Below are positions 7,100 to 14,508 of a DNA stretch of 20,041 nt, one piece after another (position 1 is the stretch's first letter; each line of letters starts with the position of its first letter). A program made the translations under genes and the position numbers. Where the stretch lies: NCBI GenBank assembly GCA_934778205.1, contig CAKVOD010000012.1:1-20041 (forward strand). Direction: 5' to 3'. Origin of the DNA: an uncultured Clostridia bacterium (GTDB taxonomy: Bacteria > Bacillota > Clostridia > Christensenellales > UBA1242). The notes under the pieces were generated by a model. The model had not been told where the DNA came from and searched no databases. It saw nothing but the letters and a program-made list of their open reading frames with translations.

Positions 7100-8689
7100 A
7101 TGATAAAATTAGGACAATTTTTGAAAGCAGTGGCATTGATAACCGTGTTTTCGTTGCTGACGCGCGCGCTAGGTTTTGCGTTTAGGATTTATCTTTCGTG
7201 GGAACTCGGCGCGGAAATGCTCGGCATTTATCAAGTCGCAATGAGTGTAGTCGGCGTTCTTTTGATGCTCGTTTCAAGCGGTTTGCCACTTGCGCTGTCC
7301 AAAATGACTGCGATTTACCAAACAAAGAACGACCAGCGCTCCATTGACCGCGCAACGACTGCAACGCTCGTGGTTTCGCTCGCGTTATCGGTGGTTTTGT
7401 GCTTGTTGATTTTTATATTTGACACGCCTCTCGAGAAAATTTTTGCTGATTCGCGAACGGTTTTAATTATTTTAACCTTGTTGCCATCGGTTATTTTTTC
7501 CGCGATTTATTCGTCGTTCCGTGGGACGCTTTGGGGCAAGAAAAACTACTTCATTGTTGGGCTTTCGGAGTTCATTGAGCAAGTTATGCGCATAGCGTTC
7601 TTCTTTGTGCTTGCGTATTTTGTCGGGAGCAAAATGTCGGGCGGAGTGGTCGCGGGGCTGTCGCTGTCAATCGCGTGCGTGTTCTCGGCGCTCGTCGTCG
7701 TGGTGTACTACTTTTGCAAGGGCAACCGCTTGGGCAACCCGCATAGCGAGTACCGCAAGTTGCTGAGGAGCGCCACGCCTGTGACGGGCGTGCGCGTGGC
7801 GACAAGTGCGTTGCAACCTATAATTGCGATTGTTATTCCGATGCAGTTGGTGCTTGCGGGAATGAGTAGCGAAAGCGCGCTCGCGGAGTTTGGCATTGCG
7901 GTGGGTATGACGATGCCGTTGTTGTTTGTACCGTCAATGCTGGTTGGTTCGGTCGCAATGGTTTTGTTGCCCGAACTCTCGTCGCAAGTCGAGCAAAAGA
8001 ACAAGGACGCCGTGCTTGCGCAAATTGATATGGCGTTTACGTTTTCAATTTTCGTGTCGATGTGCATAATTCCGCTTTATATGGGTATGTGGCGCGACAT
8101 CGGGTTATTTGTGTATAACAACGAACGCGCGGGGCTGTATCTTTTATACTCGGCGTGGCTGATGATTCCGCTTGCGCTGTCGAACATTTCGTCGACCGTT
8201 TTAAACGCGCTTAGTATGGAGGGTAAGTCGTTTGTCAACTATTTCATTGGCGCGGTGGCACTGATTGTCATCATTTTAACGCTGACACGCGCTCTCGGGA
8301 TTGTGTCGCTGATTATTGGAACGGGTGCGTGTATGCTGATTTCAAGCATTTTAAACATTCGGCTAATAAAAAAACGCATTAATGCTAAGGTTAATGTGTT
8401 GAAAAAAACAAGTATTATGGGGCTGTTTGCTGTGCCAAGTTTGCTGTTTACGCGCTTTTGTTTTAGTATTTTTGATGCGTTTTGCCCGAAATTTTTTGCG
8501 CTTGCGTTCGGGAGCGTTTGTGGTGCGACATGTTTTGTTGTGTTGTGTGTGGTGTTTCGGGTTGTCAATGTCAAGGTGTTGTTTATGGAGTTCTCAAAGC
8601 CGAAACACTCTGTTTCACCCGAAATCTCACCCCCTAACATCCATATGGCGAACGCCACTGGTGCAGGTGCTGTTTCTACGCGCAAGTAA
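7100..8689 (+). CDS. SpoVB/MurJ-like polysaccharide flippase (MOP superfamily)
   Basis: A 529-residue integral membrane protein with about a dozen or more hydrophobic segments spread over its length. The N terminus (FLKAVALITVFSLLTRALGF-x-FRIYLS) and the next segment (GAEMLGIYQVAMSVVGVLLM) match the stage V sporulation protein B / oligosaccharide flippase group. Members move lipid-linked sugars across the membrane. SpoVB is needed for spore cortex synthesis, and relatives act in peptidoglycan or exopolysaccharide export, so the exact substrate is uncertain. The last 25 or so residues are polar and unlike the family, and may be a read-on tail. A 10-base duplication places one ATG at 7090 in another frame and one at 7100 in the correct frame. 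GGAGGG at 7081-7086 is rather far from 7100. Confidence 0.9.
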   Translation: MIKLGQFLKAVALITVFSLLTRALGFAFRIYLSWELGAEMLGIYQVAMSVVGVLLMLVSSGLPLALSKMTAIYQTKNDQRSIDRATTATLVVSLALSVVLCLLIFIFDTPLEKIFADSRTVLIILTLLPSVIFSAIYSSFRGTLWGKKNYFIVGLSEFIEQVMRIAFFFVLAYFVGSKMSGGVVAGLSLSIACVFSALVVVVYYFCKGNRLGNPHSEYRKLLRSATPVTGVRVATSALQPIIAIVIPMQLVLAGMSSESALAEFGIAVGMTMPLLFVPSMLVGSVAMVLLPELSSQVEQKNKDAVLAQIDMAFTFSIFVSMCIIPLYMGMWRDIGLFVYNNERAGLYLLYSAWLMIPLALSNISSTVLNALSMEGKSFVNYFIGAVALIVIILTLTRALGIVSLIIGTGACMLISSILNIRLIKKRINAKVNVLKKTSIMGLFAVPSLLFTRFCFSIFDAFCPKFFALAFGSVCGATCFVVLCVVFRVVNVKVLFMEFSKPKHSVSPEISPPNIHMANATGAGAVSTRK

Positions 8690-9061
8690 CTGTTGAGGAC
8701 GGCACACTTGCTACTTTTTATGGAGTCTTTATTCTCGGTGGGGATAGCCCCGCCGCTGCAGATACTGTCACTACAAGTAAGTAACTCTATAACATCGGCA
8801 ACAGGTAGCGACACGGACGACAACATCATCGTTTCGGGCAGGCGCGTGCACTGGACACGCTTGTCGAAACGACAATAATATACACGCTTGCCACCCCGCG
8901 CATAAACTTGTCGTTCGTAACTTAACGAATTTGATTAATTATATTGTTTTAACATTTAATAAGATTTTCGTATATTTTAAAGTATTTTGATAACTCCACT
9001 ATGGAATTTACTTTGAGAATTAACAAAAATCATATTAGTTTTTTTATTAATAATAATTTAA
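8690..9061. other. Intergenic region with a possible decayed coding stretch
   Basis: In one plus-strand frame, bases about 8668-8784 read as a plausible protein piece (FYAQVTVEDGTLATFYG, then VFILGGDSPAAAD) ending in TAA, with no start codon or ribosome binding site. It may be a gene remnant or chance. From about 8930 the sequence turns strongly AT-rich and holds nothing recognisable up to the promoter at 9062. Confidence 0.3.
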
Positions 9062-9090
9062 TTGACAAATTTTTAAAAAAATGTTATATT
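9062..9090 (+). promoter_or_regulatory. Strong promoter of the AT-rich peptide island
   Basis: A perfect TTGACA (9062-9067), a 17-base spacer and TATATT (9085-9090) preceded by TGT, which makes an extended -10. This is among the best promoter matches in the window. The transcript would start about 20 bases before the small gene at 9120. Confidence 0.85.
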
Positions 9091-9119
9091 ATTATTATAA
9101 TAAGTAAGGAAGAATTATT

Positions 9120-9230
9120 ATGAAGGAATCTAGAAAAGAATTTTTAAAACCTGTTTTGATTGCAATTTCTTGCGTAGAAAGCAATGCGAGCTTTTCAAAA
9201 TCATATTGTTTTGGCGGGGAGAGCAAGTAA
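9120..9230 (+). CDS. 36-residue peptide, candidate RiPP precursor
   Basis: The ATG at 9120 follows AAGGA (9106-9110) and a near-consensus promoter, so this small frame is very likely translated. The peptide starts MKESRKEFLKPVLIAISCV. Its second half is rich in serine (six after residue 20) with Cys18, Cys30 and a GG pair at residues 32-33. A charged N-terminal half with KPVL followed by a Ser/Cys-rich tail is the layout of many ribosomally made, modified peptides. A hairpin terminator directly after the gene would make the peptide more abundant than the downstream proteins, as is usual for precursors. The nearby PqqD-like gene fits a leader-binding role. It could instead be a regulatory leader peptide. 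No known precursor family was recognised, so the product and function are inferred. Confidence 0.5.
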   Translation: MKESRKEFLKPVLIAISCVESNASFSKSYCFGGESK

Positions 9231-9236
9231 TTGTGT

Positions 9237-9265
9237 GCAAAGGGATTAACCCCTTTGCTTTTTTT
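9237..9265 (+). terminator. Terminator or attenuator after the small peptide gene
   Basis: An 8-bp GCAAAGGG/CCCTTTGC stem with a 6-base loop is followed by seven T. It sits seven bases after the peptide stop and before the rest of the same-strand genes, for which I find no separate strong promoter. Partial read-through is therefore likely. Confidence 0.85.
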
Positions 9266-9352
9266 AAATTTTTGGGTAAGAGGGAAAAGGAAACAAATGA
9301 AAAGGATATTTTGCTTGAATGAGAATAACGTTTTTGACAATGTTTATTGGGG

Positions 9353-9928
9353 ATGATGACAAATGCACGGATTTGTGTTGTTCTGACCAAAAAGGATTTA
9401 ATAGAGAATAGTCAATCTTTTGTTGCTCAAGTAAAAAACAAGTTTCCTAAAGTTGATGTAATATGTGTTAATGCATTAGACTCAAAAGATGTAATGTTGG
9501 TTAAAGAAATGTGGAAAGCAGGGGAAGTAGCGATATTCTTGGGCAGTTCGGGAGTTGGTAAATCAACTATAATTAACACAATAGTCAAAAAGGAAGTTCA
9601 AAAAACAGGGGGCATTAGAGATAAAGATTCAAAAGGACGTCATACCACTACTGCTAGACAATTACTATTAGATGACATTGGCAGGATTGTGATTGATACT
9701 CCAGGGGTTCGCTCGGTTCAAATCACCAATGATAATTCTTGCGCAGATGAATTGTATTGTGCCATTGTTGAATTAGAAAAAATGTGTAAGTATGTCGATT
9801 GTACACATAATGAAAATCAAGTCGGGTGTGCTGTTCAAGATGCTTTAAAAAGAGGGTTTATTAGTTTGGATGTATTTGACAATTACAAAAAACTGAAAAG
9901 AATTAAAAAAAAGAGAAAATTATTTTGA
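9353..9928 (+). CDS. RsgA-like circularly permuted GTPase lacking the OB-fold, probably truncated
   Basis: Matches the GTPase core of RsgA, the ribosome small-subunit maturation GTPase. The permuted motif order is visible: TKKDL (G4, normally NKxD/TKxD), then GSSGVGKST (G1), RHTTT (G2) and DTPGVR (G3). A zinc motif of RsgA type follows, C-x4-C-x-H-x6-C (CKYVDCTHNENQVGC). Family members have about 300-350 residues. This one has about 190 and lacks the N-terminal OB-fold, which binds the ribosome. The frame is closed upstream by TGA at 9335. The start could be ATG 9353, ATG 9356 or TTG 9347, and none has a good binding site. At the 3' end a run of four T precedes the stop. Dropping one T would extend the protein by about 30 residues (FEKYEDMSDYEKK...) in a style plausible for RsgA tails. 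It may be a decaying gene or a specialised short form. Confidence 0.7.
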   Translation: MMTNARICVVLTKKDLIENSQSFVAQVKNKFPKVDVICVNALDSKDVMLVKEMWKAGEVAIFLGSSGVGKSTIINTIVKKEVQKTGGIRDKDSKGRHTTTARQLLLDDIGRIVIDTPGVRSVQITNDNSCADELYCAIVELEKMCKYVDCTHNENQVGCAVQDALKRGFISLDVFDNYKKLKRIKKKRKLF

Positions 9929-10008
9929 AAAATATGAAGATATGAGTGATTATGAAAAGAAAATAAATTGTCAAAATTTAAAAAAGAATCATACAAATAG
10001 GAGAAAAA

Positions 10009-11637
10009 ATGAAAAAAGAATTTGAAAAATTGAATTTGCTCAAGAATTTGTTAGATGAAATATGCGTGGGCACTTTGACGACTTGGAAAGACAGGATTTT
10101 GCTTGAAAGTATATGGGATGAGCAGTATCAAAAATTTGTGCTTAACATATTTGAAACAATTAAACGTGGTTTAACTAGTAGTCAACTAAATGATTTATTC
10201 TATCAAATAAGGGCCGAAGCCGAGCCTTTTGTTAAAAGTTATGATGAAAATGATAGCGTTATCAATAAATATGACAAATTATTAAAGGTGGAAAGATATT
10301 TCGGGATAATTGAGCAGTTGACTGAGATGTCTATTGTTAGTGAAAATTTGTATAAATCATTGCTGAATAAATATGGGTTTGCATATATGCAAAAAATTGA
10401 CAGTGATAATTTAAGTAGATTTACAAATAAAATTATAGAAAAATACAAGCATTATGATGATGACGAAATAAACAAATATTTGGTTTTAAAATTTTGGCAA
10501 GACGAGCAAAATGTTTATGCAAAAAAAGTTTTTGATATACAGTTTAAAATGGACGAAATTGAAAGAGAATTTTATGAGAAATACTTAAAAGAAATGACAG
10601 ATAAACTGACACTTAGGAAAAAATTTGAGTTGATAAAAATTCTTGATAAACCTTATCTACATATCGATTTACTAAGTAGGTATTATGCGGTTGGAATGTT
10701 AGATGATTTTAAAAAATACATTGGGGGTAAGGGGTATGGACTTGCAATCCTAAATTGTTATGCGCGCATCCCGAAAACTTGGATAATTACATACAAAAGT
10801 CCAAAGGGGAATTTGAACTTTTTGCGTGAAAATCAATTATATGCGGTGCGCAGTTCTGCTGATTGTGAAGATGGAAGCAAACATTCTTTTGCTGGAATAT
10901 TCGACTCGTTTCTAGCGGTTAAAAGTTGTGAAGTATGTTCTGCAATAGAAAAAGTATTTGATTCAGTGAATAGTAGCAAAGCCAAGCACTATCTACACAC
11001 TATAAATTTGGAAAAACCAAATATGAATGTTATAATACAAGAGTTTATAGATTCTGAAAGGGCGGGAGTCTGGTTAGGTGAGTCTATTGATAGTGGAATT
11101 TACGAAGTCGTAGACGGGTTGGGCGAAAATTTAGTTAGCGGCAAGGCGGTACCGAGAACGCATAATTTTGATGAAAATGATTTTCTGTGTTCATTTTTTG
11201 TCAAACTACAAACAAGTATCGGGAGTAAGTGTGATTTTGAGTTTTGTGAAAAAAGCGGAGATTTGTATATGCTGCAATGTCGTCCAGTTACAACAACTGT
11301 AAAAAATAAAATAATTAAACAAGATGGTATAGGTGTGAGCAGTGGGATTGTTGAAGGGGATATCCTTTATTTGGAATCTCCCGATGATATGTCTTGTTTT
11401 CAGCCAGACAAAATACTTGTTACGTATGCAACAGACCCTAATTGGTTGCCTATTCTATTAAAATCAAAGGGAATTGTGACCTCCTTTGGTGGTTATTTAT
11501 GTCATACGGCAATTATAGCAAGGGAACTTCAAATTCCTTGCGTAGTTGGAGTCGACAAAAATTTATTTGAAAAAATTATACATTCTAAAAAGATTAGAAT
11601 AAATGGGGACAACGGAAAAATAGAAATTTTGGAGTAA
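10009..11637 (+). CDS. PEP-synthase-like phosphotransferase (ATP-binding plus phosphohistidine domain)
   Basis: A 542-residue protein in three parts. Residues 1 to about 230 are mostly helical and not recognised. Residues about 235-430 are a PEP synthase/PPDK-type ATP-binding domain: GGKGYG at 239, YAVRSSADCED at 278-288, SFAGIFDSFLAV, IIQEFI..AGVW, VDGLGENLVSG and LQCRP at 422-426. Residues about 435-542 are the swivelling phosphohistidine domain, TDPNWLPIL then GGYLCHTAIIAREL with His499 as the expected phospho-carrier. The C-terminal PEP/pyruvate-binding barrel is absent. Known enzymes with this reduced set, such as rifampin phosphotransferase, move a phosphate from ATP via histidine to another acceptor. 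The acceptor here is unknown; the unrecognised N-terminal part could bind it. AGGAG precedes the ATG, and the PqqD-like gene follows after two bases, so the two are co-translated. The peptide at 9120 is a candidate substrate by context only. Confidence 0.87.
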   Translation: MKKEFEKLNLLKNLLDEICVGTLTTWKDRILLESIWDEQYQKFVLNIFETIKRGLTSSQLNDLFYQIRAEAEPFVKSYDENDSVINKYDKLLKVERYFGIIEQLTEMSIVSENLYKSLLNKYGFAYMQKIDSDNLSRFTNKIIEKYKHYDDDEINKYLVLKFWQDEQNVYAKKVFDIQFKMDEIEREFYEKYLKEMTDKLTLRKKFELIKILDKPYLHIDLLSRYYAVGMLDDFKKYIGGKGYGLAILNCYARIPKTWIITYKSPKGNLNFLRENQLYAVRSSADCEDGSKHSFAGIFDSFLAVKSCEVCSAIEKVFDSVNSSKAKHYLHTINLEKPNMNVIIQEFIDSERAGVWLGESIDSGIYEVVDGLGENLVSGKAVPRTHNFDENDFLCSFFVKLQTSIGSKCDFEFCEKSGDLYMLQCRPVTTTVKNKIIKQDGIGVSSGIVEGDILYLESPDDMSCFQPDKILVTYATDPNWLPILLKSKGIVTSFGGYLCHTAIIARELQIPCVVGVDKNLFEKIIHSKKIRINGDNGKIEILE

Positions 11638-11639
11638 AT

Positions 11640-12095
11640 ATGAGCAAAAATACTAACACTTTTTTCGTGATTAGAGAATCAAAGAGAAAAGGATTTTATG
11701 AGTTATGGGATACTTTTAGTGGTAAATTGTATGGCATTGATAAAACAACTCAGTTGTTATTGATAAATAACAAAGATTTGATTGATACAAGCGAGAAATT
11801 AAACATATTTTTTGATATAATGAACGATAAACAAATGATTTTGTTTAATGAAGATTATGTAGTATTAAATGGGGAAAATTTTGTTATTTTGAATAAGTAT
11901 AATGATGACCAATTTATTATCAATGAAATAGTAAGTGATATTTGCAACATTTTAACGGAGGAAAAAGATTTAACTGAATTATTGGATGAGTTGGGAGAAA
12001 TTTATAACATTGAGAAAAGCGAACATTATGAAATCATAAATATAATTTTACAACTTATTTTCTATAATGTTATTTTGATGCCTGCAAAAAAGTAG
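11640..12095 (+). CDS. PqqD-like protein (candidate RiPP recognition element)
   Basis: A 151-residue acidic protein. The second half (about residues 70-148) has the PqqD pattern: NEDYVVLNGENFVILNKYND, a helix VSDICNILTEEKDLTELLDELGE, then a closing helix ending LIFYNVILMP. PqqD-like domains bind leader peptides in many RiPP pathways (the RRE fold). The N-terminal half (FYELWDTFSGKLYGIDKTTQ) has a similar strand-then-helix character and could be a second degenerate copy. It starts two bases after the stop of the phosphotransferase gene, so the two products probably act together. There is no signal peptide or membrane segment. The family assignment rests on pattern only and is moderate; it needs a profile search. 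Confidence 0.65.
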   Translation: MSKNTNTFFVIRESKRKGFYELWDTFSGKLYGIDKTTQLLLINNKDLIDTSEKLNIFFDIMNDKQMILFNEDYVVLNGENFVILNKYNDDQFIINEIVSDICNILTEEKDLTELLDELGEIYNIEKSEHYEIINIILQLIFYNVILMPAKK

Positions 12096-12123
12096 AACGA
12101 AATTTTACACTCATTGAGACATA

Positions 12124-12150
12124 AAAAGGGCGGTGATGAACCGTCCTTTT
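12124..12150 (+). terminator. Terminator closing the AT-rich island
   Basis: An 11-bp stem, AAAAGGGCGGT with ACCGTCCTTTT, has one G-T pair and a GATGA loop. It lies 28 bases past the stop of the PqqD-like gene. Base composition returns to that of the flanks shortly after. Confidence 0.85.
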
Positions 12151-12252
12151 GTGTGAGAGGGGAATATATAACTATAGGCGCACATTGATTTGAAGGCAAG
12201 CGAAGATTGGTTTGAAAGCGCGTTTGATTGCGTCAAATGGTGCAATAATGTG

Positions 12253-13140
12253 CTAAATACAACGATTAGGGTAATCAACTACTTTTGCGGAACTGATATA
12301 GTGTACTTCTTTTTTCCACTTGATGAGGTATGGCTTGAGGTTGAGTTTTTTTGAGTCGCGCACAATTTCGTATTTCAGTTTGTTCAATTGCGTACTGCCT
12401 ATGCAGTCGCACGCGTCAAGCACATTGAACAACGCGCGATTATACATAATTCGAGCGGAATCATAGATTGATTTAAGTTGGGTTTTTTCGTCTGGCGTGA
12501 GTTTTTCGCGCTGGTGGCGTTCTACAATCTCTAGCAAACGCATTGCGCGGTAGTAGGCGTTTGAAAAACGTACGTATGCGACTTCAAACGCGTCGCCAAA
12601 CTCGAATTTAAAGTTTTCGGTGTCCACTTCACTGTGGCGAACAACTTTTGCGCCGAGGCATTGCGTCAAAGTGCATTGGTTTTGCGTGTAATAATTTGCG
12701 GAAGTCAATAAACATTCACTAAATGGTGCGTCTTTTTTGTATACGTAGGCAATGAGCGCATTAGCGCTAGGCGTGTTATTTTTTTTGAGGTTCAACATTT
12801 TTTTGCTGTCGCAACTTTCTTTTTCGTCGTCGTTGTCGACAAAAACTTTGCGCCCGCCTACAACGATTGCTCCTGTTGGCAAAATGGTGTCGCTTTTGAC
12901 GTGAACATTATATAAGTAATCAAAATTGCGCATATTCTCGTCAAACGCCATATTTTCACTGTCAATTTCTGTGTCAAATTTTACATCGTTGTGATGCAAA
13001 ACGCCCGCATAGCCTGCGCCACTTTTTTCAAGTTCGATGAGCAACTTGTCGCGCTCAACGCTGGATAGGTTAGATTTTTTTAATCGATTTGCAATTTTTT
13101 TGCCGTTATAGTGTTGAATAATTTTGTTTTGAACTTCCAT
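12253..13140 (-). CDS. Hypothetical protein, 295 residues
   Basis: I do not recognise a family. The start is ATG at 13140 (MEVQNKIIQHYNGKK), which has GAGGG upstream and a full promoter at 13170-13198. An in-frame extension to 13179 would overlap the promoter. The protein is soluble, without signal peptide or membrane segments. The first 60 residues are basic and helical, and the middle carries an acidic stretch (DNDDEKESCDSKK). The C-terminal third has long helices rich in Arg and Lys (YYRAMRLLEIVERHQREKL). Six or seven scattered cysteines do not form an obvious metal site. It is transcribed alone, divergent from the poly-G gene at 13439. Confidence 0.75.
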   Translation of the reverse strand: MEVQNKIIQHYNGKKIANRLKKSNLSSVERDKLLIELEKSGAGYAGVLHHNDVKFDTEIDSENMAFDENMRNFDYLYNVHVKSDTILPTGAIVVGGRKVFVDNDDEKESCDSKKMLNLKKNNTPSANALIAYVYKKDAPFSECLLTSANYYTQNQCTLTQCLGAKVVRHSEVDTENFKFEFGDAFEVAYVRFSNAYYRAMRLLEIVERHQREKLTPDEKTQLKSIYDSARIMYNRALFNVLDACDCIGSTQLNKLKYEIVRDSKKLNLKPYLIKWKKEVHYISSAKVVDYPNRCI

Positions 13141-13169
13141 ATTTCCCTCTCTTTTGTAAACTTGAATAA

Positions 13170-13198
13170 ATTTTACCACGCTTTTTGTTGTTTGTCAA
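13170..13198 (-). promoter_or_regulatory. Promoter of the minus-strand hypothetical gene
   Basis: Read on the minus strand: TTGACA (13198-13193), a 17-base spacer, and TAAAAT (13175-13170). It lies about 30 bases upstream of the chosen start and supports ATG 13140. Confidence 0.8.
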
Positions 13199-13199
13199 T

Positions 13200-13371
13200 A
13201 CTACTTTTATAATGTTTTGCGTTTTTATTTGCTGGCGCGAGTGCGTAGGCTGACAAGTCTATAATAGTGAACGGCAATTCGCTATGCTATGAGTCGTTTA
13301 CCGACATTGACCGCATCAACTATGGAACATAAAATATTTTGTGAAATAACGGTAAACATTGGCAAAAACAT
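13200..13371. other. Intergenic stretch between divergent promoters
   Basis: It holds a 27-codon open frame at about 13250-13330 (IIVNGNSLCYESFTDIDRIN, then YGT and TAA) without start signals, perhaps a gene remnant. Nothing else is recognisable. Confidence 0.25.
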
Positions 13372-13400
13372 TTGATATTTTTTCGCAATTGTGGTACAAT
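13372..13400 (+). promoter_or_regulatory. Promoter of the second poly-G surface gene
   Basis: TTGATA (13372-13377), 17 bases, TACAAT (13395-13400) preceded by TGTGG. The block from CATTTGATATTTTTT to the -10 is nearly identical to that upstream of the third poly-G gene at 19940-19971. Its conservation between two otherwise unrelated positions supports it as real. Confidence 0.75.
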
Positions 13401-13438
13401 AAATGTGAAAAATATTTAGAACAAGGAGAAATCAACCT

Positions 13439-14482
13439 ATGAAAAATAGAACAAAAGTACTAGGGGGGGGGGGGTATAACGTTGTCCAAAATGACAGCAT
13501 AGCCCTACAAAATACACAAGATAACCGCGAAAAACGACGGGAAAGTTGTCGATTTTTGCAAAACAACAAAAAAAGCCTTCTTTTGAAGTTTGTTATAATT
13601 ATGTTGGCTTTATCATTTATTTTTCAATTTTTTATAATTGTAAGAAGTCACGAAGCAAAGGTAGATAATACGCAACCTGTTTCGAGTTCAAGTTTGGGCA
13701 ATTTAATAGGTATTAATCTAGCAGATGAAGGAGTCGCAAGTCATTGGAGTTTAGAGGGCCCATTTATTGCAGGATACCAAAAGTCCCCTTTTGATTTGTA
13801 TAGCTGTAATTCTGGTGAAATATCTGGTGAATTATTAGTGGGGGCGCATAATCCAGGGAGTGATAATAATGCTATATTCAAGGCATATGTAGATAATGGC
13901 GGTGATCATAGTGTTGTGTTGCCAATAAAAGAAATCAATGAATTGCTAGCAGGCGATAATAGAACGCTAACAGTAGATTACTTTTTGAATCAAAAAAGCA
14001 AGAAACACTACACTTTAGATGGTAACGGAAACAACCCAAAGTATATACCAGAAACTGATGATTGGATTCAGTACTCGGTGGGCAACCCTGTCGATGAAAG
14101 CGAAGATAATGACAAGATTGTTATGTTCACGGTGGTATATAAAGATTCAAGGACTATAAATGTCACACTTAACTGCGCGTTGAGTGGCGAAGGGTATATG
14201 GTCAATGTCTATAAAGGGGACGAGATTTACAAACAAATGTATGTGACAACAGCAACATATACATTTGAACTTGAGTTTGTTAGCGATTATAGCAACACCT
14301 ACCGCCTTGCGTTTGTATTTGGGTACTATGGCAACTTGACATTTGACGCAAAGAACGCAACAACAGGAGTAAACACCAACATAACAACCGCCACCCGCTC
14401 GGCAACAATAAATTCACTAGTTGACACGACAATCAAGTTTACGCTCGCCAACCCACGCATAAATTCAACAATTATTATATGA
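13439..14482 (+). CDS. Phase-variable surface protein, in frame (12 G)
   Basis: A 347-residue protein starting MKNRTKVLGGGGYN, where the four glycines are encoded by 12 G. About 50 polar residues follow, then one membrane segment (LLLKFVIIMLALSFIFQFFI) and an extracellular region. This topology suggests a signal-anchor or an unusually long signal peptide. The C-terminal 110 or so residues form a beta-rich domain that resembles the one in the gene at 1-1450, including TATYTFELEF against NSATYTLLV and a final NSTIII against NSMVVI. No LPxTG or C-terminal membrane anchor is present. AAGGAG lies nine bases before the ATG. With 12 G the frame is open, so this copy is on. A loss or gain of one G would end translation early. 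The function beyond the cell surface is unknown. Confidence 0.83.
   Translation: MKNRTKVLGGGGYNVVQNDSIALQNTQDNREKRRESCRFLQNNKKSLLLKFVIIMLALSFIFQFFIIVRSHEAKVDNTQPVSSSSLGNLIGINLADEGVASHWSLEGPFIAGYQKSPFDLYSCNSGEISGELLVGAHNPGSDNNAIFKAYVDNGGDHSVVLPIKEINELLAGDNRTLTVDYFLNQKSKKHYTLDGNGNNPKYIPETDDWIQYSVGNPVDESEDNDKIVMFTVVYKDSRTINVTLNCALSGEGYMVNVYKGDEIYKQMYVTTATYTFELEFVSDYSNTYRLAFVFGYYGNLTFDAKNATTGVNTNITTATRSATINSLVDTTIKFTLANPRINSTIII
13463..13474 (+). repeat. Poly-G tract, 12 G, encoding Gly-Gly-Gly-Gly
   Basis: Twelve G follow CTA within codons 9-12 of the gene starting at 13439. It is in the same sequence setting as the 11-G tract at 15-25, and here the downstream frame is open. Confidence 0.92.
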
Positions 14483-14508
14483 GTGTCAATCGAATATTGC
14501 GAAAGATA

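Noticed and set aside
8239..8829. 196-codon minus-strand open frame over the flippase 3' end
   Set aside because: It is a shadow of the flippase frame, with composition typical of antisense reading and no ribosome binding site.
9353..9928. Housekeeping rsgA
   Set aside because: The OB-fold is absent, both ends look cut, and the gene lies within an AT-rich accessory island.
13463..13474. Poly-G as a sequencing artefact of two-colour chemistry
   Set aside because: That artefact gives G at read ends. Here the tract is internal, in frame, flanked by conserved codons and repeated in the same position in three genes. Exact lengths may still be wrong.
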